Shown here in pieces: positions 4,245 through 7,141 of a stretch of DNA of 7,141 bases. The translations under genes were made by a program, and so were the position numbers. The stretch lies in NCBI GenBank assembly GCA_035635475.1, contig DASQAZ010000107.1, positions 1 through 7,141 on the forward strand, read 5' to 3'. The DNA comes from VBOC01 sp035635475. Lineage in GTDB: Bacteria > Bacteroidota > Ignavibacteria > UBA10030 > SZUA-254. The notes beneath the pieces are model-generated. The model had not been told where the DNA came from and made no database searches. It saw only the letters and a list, made by a program, of their open reading frames with translations. Every line of letters begins with the position of its first letter. Positions within the stretch are counted from its first letter, which is position 1.

Positions 4245-5444
4245 TCAGGTAACCGCCGACCTCTTGCCGGTGTGCTTCCGATAGGCTTTTCTCCGCAGGA
4301 TTGCCTCGATTTGTTCGATGGCGAAGAGTAATTCCTGATCGGAGTTGTAAAAGTGAGGGGCAAGACGAATTCCCGATCCTTTCCGGTAATCCACGATGAT
4401 GTTGCGGCGGATAAGCTCCCGTGAAACCTCGTAGCCGTGCGGCACGTCGACAGTAACGGTCCCGGCCCGGCGGCCAGGCTCCCGTGGCGAACGAATCCCG
4501 AATCCGCGTCGTTCGGCTTCCGCGATGAGCAGCGCCGTCTGCCGCATTGATTTCTGCCGGATCTTCTTTATGCCAATTTGTGCGATGATTCCGGGACCGA
4601 CCTGAGCTGCGGCAAGTGCGGGAATCGAAGGCGTCCCGTTAAGAAATCGCGCCACGTCGTTTGAATACTTCATGGCTGTCTCGAATGCGAAGGGATTCCG
4701 GTGGGCGAACCACCCTGTAATGCCCGGTTTCAGCTTCATGCGAAGCGAGGGCCGAATCCAGAGGAACGCAGCGCCCGGCCCGCCGCAGAGCCATTTTAAC
4801 ACACCACCGACCAGCACATCGACCCCGAGCTTTCGCACATCGACCGGAATGATCCCGACCGAATGGTAGGCATCAAGAATCAAGGTCGCTCCGCAGGCGC
4901 GTGCTTTCTCCACAATAGCATGGATGTCCTGGATGAATGCGCTTCTGAAGAGAACGTGTGAAATCGGAACAAGCATCGTCTTCTCGTCGATCGCTGAGAG
5001 CAGTTTCTCGGTCGGGATTGAGATACCGTCCTCCGATCGGATTATTTTGATGCGCGCACCCTGCTGTTTGGCAAACCGTTCATAGACATACAGGACTGAG
5101 GGGAATTCCAGATCGGTGAGGACAATTTTGTTTCGTCGTTTCCGAAAATCGAAACAGGAAATCAGCATTGCCTGGAGTAGCGAAATGTTCGCATGCATTG
5201 ATACCTCTCCCGGCCTTGCCCCGATCAGGGGAGCGATCGTATCGCCGGCCGTGATCGGCAAATCCCACCATGAGTCCGACCAGGCCCTAACCCCCCGCGC
5301 CGCCCATGTATCCGCAAATTCCTCCAATTTCACGTACACCCCCCGCGGCATTGCCCCGAGAGAATTCGAAATCAGGTAGGTAGCTTTCTCAAGAATGGGA
5401 AATTCTTTTCGCCACTTGAGAAGCTCGTCGCGTTGTGGGCTCAT
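4245..5444 (-). CDS. Kynureninase-like PLP-dependent enzyme (class V aminotransferase fold)
   Basis: A 399-residue fold-type I PLP enzyme. Its best resemblance is to kynureninase, which cleaves kynurenine to anthranilate and alanine. Shared features are NSLGAMP (27-33), WWDLP and the GDTIAPLIGARPGEV segment (59-81), EFPSVLY (113-119), DAYHSVG with D191 and H194 (pyridine contact region), KWLCGGPGAAFLW with the presumed Schiff-base lysine K217, GWFAHRNPF (244-252), ARFLNGTPSIPAL (265-277) and R360 in GIRLAPHFY, near the substrate-carboxylate position. Two differences from bacterial kynureninase stand out: the FPTD aspartate is V117 here, and the tyrosine just before the PLP lysine is L216. A different substrate or reaction is therefore possible. 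The ATG overlaps the stop of the amidohydrolase gene (ATGA), so the two are probably co-expressed. No signal peptide is seen, so it should be cytoplasmic. The family is secure; the substrate is not. Confidence 0.85.
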   Translation of the reverse strand: MSPQRDELLKWRKEFPILEKATYLISNSLGAMPRGVYVKLEEFADTWAARGVRAWSDSWWDLPITAGDTIAPLIGARPGEVSMHANISLLQAMLISCFDFRKRRNKIVLTDLEFPSVLYVYERFAKQQGARIKIIRSEDGISIPTEKLLSAIDEKTMLVPISHVLFRSAFIQDIHAIVEKARACGATLILDAYHSVGIIPVDVRKLGVDVLVGGVLKWLCGGPGAAFLWIRPSLRMKLKPGITGWFAHRNPFAFETAMKYSNDVARFLNGTPSIPALAAAQVGPGIIAQIGIKKIRQKSMRQTALLIAEAERRGFGIRSPREPGRRAGTVTVDVPHGYEVSRELIRRNIIVDYRKGSGIRLAPHFYNSDQELLFAIEQIEAILRRKAYRKHTGKRSAVT

Positions 5445-6838
5445 CGGTTTGATTCTTCGACGAGCGCAGCGTGCTCGAAAACGACACCGTGCTTGATGAC
5501 GGTTCGGATCGTCCTAGTGTTGCGGATATCCGTGAGGGGATTCCTATCTAGGATGAGGATATCCGCTCGGTTGTTATCCTCGATCGTTCCGACCGGCACC
5601 CCGCCCAGGAATTCGATTCCGCGCTGCGTCGCACAGCGGAGAGCGTCCATCGGAGTCATGCCGGATTCAACCATATATTCGAGCTCGAGGTGGGCGCCGA
5701 TCCCTGGAAACGCCCACATATCGGTCCCCATGGCGATGCGGATCCCCCGCTTATGAAGGGTCATCATGTTGTGTTGAAGGACCTTGAGATGGGAATTCAC
5801 AAACTCCACGTTCGGATATCGTTCGCGGTATCGCTTGTAATAGTTTTCGCTTGAGTATTCTTCGAGCAACTTCGCGGGAAGCGCTGCCCGAAACCGCTCG
5901 TCGCTCAGGGCGTGCTCCATGAACCCCTTCACTCCTGCAAGAAATTCAAACACACAGAATGTCGGAATGTACCAACCGCGCGTATCGGCCATTCCCGAAG
6001 TGAAGGCTGAGTCGACTTCCTCATCGACGATCCCGTGGGCAAAGGCAAAGCAATCCAATGGAAATACTATTGGGCTTCGCTTCGGAAGCAAAGGACAAGC
6101 CGCACTTAACACATCCATCGCGTCCCTGAACAGAGGGGCATGAACCTCGGTCACCATGTTCCGGTGCTCTGCCGCAGCCATAATCGCATTCAGGATATTT
6201 TTGTCCATTCGGGTCAGCGGGGCGAGCGGGTTCCGGCACCAGCTCATATCGTCGTACATAATCTTGATCTTATCAAGATGCTTCAGCCCGGCCTTCGCCA
6301 CCTGTTCCCGCGCGTCATCGGGGGTAATTGGAAATCGATTGATCGTGGAATCGATTGGAAAGCCGGGTCCATACCACCAGCCGTTTACCGCGGTGAAGAT
6401 CGGGGCCGTCCCGTGGAATTGCGCACTATGAACGGAGTCCCCCGATGTCTGCTTTTCCAATTGAAGGGCCTGGTCGGTCGATTCAAACATGCAGTTGACT
6501 GCGGTGACTCCCCAGGCAAGTAATTGTACGAGATCACGGGGGGAATCGTAGTGGATGTGGCAATCGATCAGCCCGGGGATAATGTATTTGCCGCGAGCAT
6601 CTATCACCTGAGCGCTGTCCGGGATGCGAATATTGCCGGAAACGCCGAACGAGTCGATTTTACCCCCCCGAATCACGACGACAGAATTCTCAACGGGAGC
6701 CGAGCCCGTACAGTCGATCAGCGTTCCGCCCGTAACGACAAGCGGACGCTGCGCGAGAGCAGCGGTCGCGATGAGTGCGAGAAGGATCAGAGAAACCTTC
6801 ATAACCCGATCGGGGGGCGTCTTTATCCGCTCATCCAT
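5441..6838 (-). CDS. Secreted metal-dependent amidohydrolase (imidazolonepropionase/prolidase-like)
   Basis: An amidohydrolase-superfamily TIM-barrel hydrolase of about 465 residues, expected to hydrolyse a C-N bond of a cyclic amide or a dipeptide-like substrate. Numbering from the ATG at 6838: signal-peptide core MKVSLILLALIATAALA at 13-29; the N-terminal beta-sandwich VTGGTLIDCTG; GLIDCHIH with the metal pair H94/H96; K190 or K192 in KIKIMYDD as the possible carboxylated lysine; H233 (EVHAP); H268 (FAHG); and D373 (GTDMW). The closing NRADILILDRNPLTDI segment is typical of the family. Starts at 6856 and 6802 are also possible. 6838 is preferred because AAAGGA lies six bases upstream, though it places 12 residues before the signal-peptide methionine. 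The gene follows xdhC by 26 bases and overlaps the kynureninase-like gene by ATGA. A periplasmic location is likely; the substrate is unknown. Confidence 0.9.
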   Translation of the reverse strand: MDERIKTPPDRVMKVSLILLALIATAALAQRPLVVTGGTLIDCTGSAPVENSVVVIRGGKIDSFGVSGNIRIPDSAQVIDARGKYIIPGLIDCHIHYDSPRDLVQLLAWGVTAVNCMFESTDQALQLEKQTSGDSVHSAQFHGTAPIFTAVNGWWYGPGFPIDSTINRFPITPDDAREQVAKAGLKHLDKIKIMYDDMSWCRNPLAPLTRMDKNILNAIMAAAEHRNMVTEVHAPLFRDAMDVLSAACPLLPKRSPIVFPLDCFAFAHGIVDEEVDSAFTSGMADTRGWYIPTFCVFEFLAGVKGFMEHALSDERFRAALPAKLLEEYSSENYYKRYRERYPNVEFVNSHLKVLQHNMMTLHKRGIRIAMGTDMWAFPGIGAHLELEYMVESGMTPMDALRCATQRGIEFLGGVPVGTIEDNNRADILILDRNPLTDIRNTRTIRTVIKHGVVFEHAALVEESNR

Positions 6839-6844
6839 GGGTTT

Positions 6845-6850
6845 TCCTTT
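6845..6850 (-). promoter_or_regulatory. Ribosome binding site AAAGGA before the amidohydrolase start
   Basis: AAAGGA on the minus strand is six bases upstream of the ATG at 6838. The ATG at 6856 has only a weak AGG, and the ATG at 6802 has a C-rich leader. This favours 6838, although 6802 would give a more conventional signal-peptide n-region. Confidence 0.45.
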
Positions 6851-6864
6851 ATCCATGGAGTTAC

Positions 6865-7141
6865 CTACGTTTTCTTCCCGAGTGTTCGAATAAGCGCTCT
6901 CATATCCTCGGACTTGTGGCGGATGATGCCGGCTGCACCGCGACGAACACTGATGAGCTGCGAGACGACGCTGATGCCGATTTCCTCCGCGGTAACGGCG
7001 CCGATCTCAATCCCCATCGGTGCGTGGACCCGTTCAAGAAGCTGCCTCTGTATTCCCTTGTCAACCAGATGCTCGATCGTCGTGAGCACTTTTCGCTTGC
7101 TGCCGATCATGCCAATGTACCGGGCGGGCGTCTTGACCGCC
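6865..7141 (-). CDS. XdhC/CoxI-family molybdenum-hydroxylase maturation protein, N-terminal part outside window
   Basis: The reverse strand is open from the right edge to a TAG at 6865, giving the last 91 or so residues. The sequence passes through ARYIGMIGSKRKV, a hallmark of the C-terminal Rossmann-like domain of XdhC. It continues with ERVHAPMGIEIGAVTAEEIGISVVSQLISVRRG, the usual ending of the family. An ATG at 7110 lies inside this domain and is not a real start. Known members bind Moco, promote its sulfuration, and deliver it to xanthine-dehydrogenase or CO-dehydrogenase-type molybdenum hydroxylases. It is the first visible gene of a run with the amidohydrolase and the kynureninase-like enzyme. 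Genes for a molybdenum hydroxylase may lie just beyond the edge. Confidence 0.92.
   Translation of the reverse strand, partial: AVKTPARYIGMIGSKRKVLTTIEHLVDKGIQRQLLERVHAPMGIEIGAVTAEEIGISVVSQLISVRRGAAGIIRHKSEDMRALIRTLGKKT

Noticed and set aside
7033..7110. ATG at 7110 as the start of a small 81-residue gene
   Set aside because: The frame stays open upstream and encodes the conserved residues just before MIGSKRKV of XdhC, so this is an internal methionine.

Overview
This window is a bacterial segment in which every supported gene lies on the minus strand, so it reads from 7141 down to 1. Base composition is moderately GC-rich by eye. Start sites often carry GGAGG-type ribosome binding sites, and two sigma70-like promoters can be proposed. 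Tat and Sec signal sequences and a lipoprotein signal point to a diderm-type, respiring bacterium. The amidohydrolase and class-V PLP enzyme resemble proteins common in Bacteroidota/Ignavibacteria-like and other environmental lineages. I cannot fix the taxon from sequence alone.

Layout in transcription order. (1) 7141-4245: the C-terminal part of an XdhC/CoxI-family protein (cut by the window edge), a signal-peptide-bearing metal-dependent amidohydrolase, and a kynureninase-like PLP enzyme. The last two overlap by ATGA and look like one operon. (2) 4240-2256: a promoter-like sequence, a possible 17-codon leader ORF, then moeA-moaD-moaE, packed tightly with GTG starts. These supply late steps of molybdenum cofactor (Moco) synthesis: dithiolene formation by MoaD/MoaE and Mo insertion by MoeA. 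(3) 2193-1: a second promoter-like sequence, a secreted Met/Lys/Glu-rich heptad-repeat protein, a strong hairpin, then three tightly packed genes. These are a Tat-exported, probably lipid-anchored YedY/sulfite-oxidase-family molybdoenzyme, a tiny Cys/His-containing lipoprotein, and a four-helix b-type cytochrome that runs off the left end.

Molybdenum is the common theme. Group 2 makes the cofactor, group 3 contains an enzyme that uses it, and XdhC in group 1 normally services xanthine-dehydrogenase-type molybdenum hydroxylases, which are probably encoded just beyond the right edge.

The most interesting part is group 3. A methionine-rich exported peptide placed directly before a YedY-like methionine-sulfoxide-reductase relative and a membrane cytochrome recalls the MrpX/YedY/YedZ hypochlorite-scavenging system described in Azospira suillum. 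Here the redox partner is a cytochrome b561/HyaC-like protein, and an extra small lipoprotein is present. This reading is an inference from gene content and order; the substrate is not shown by the sequence.
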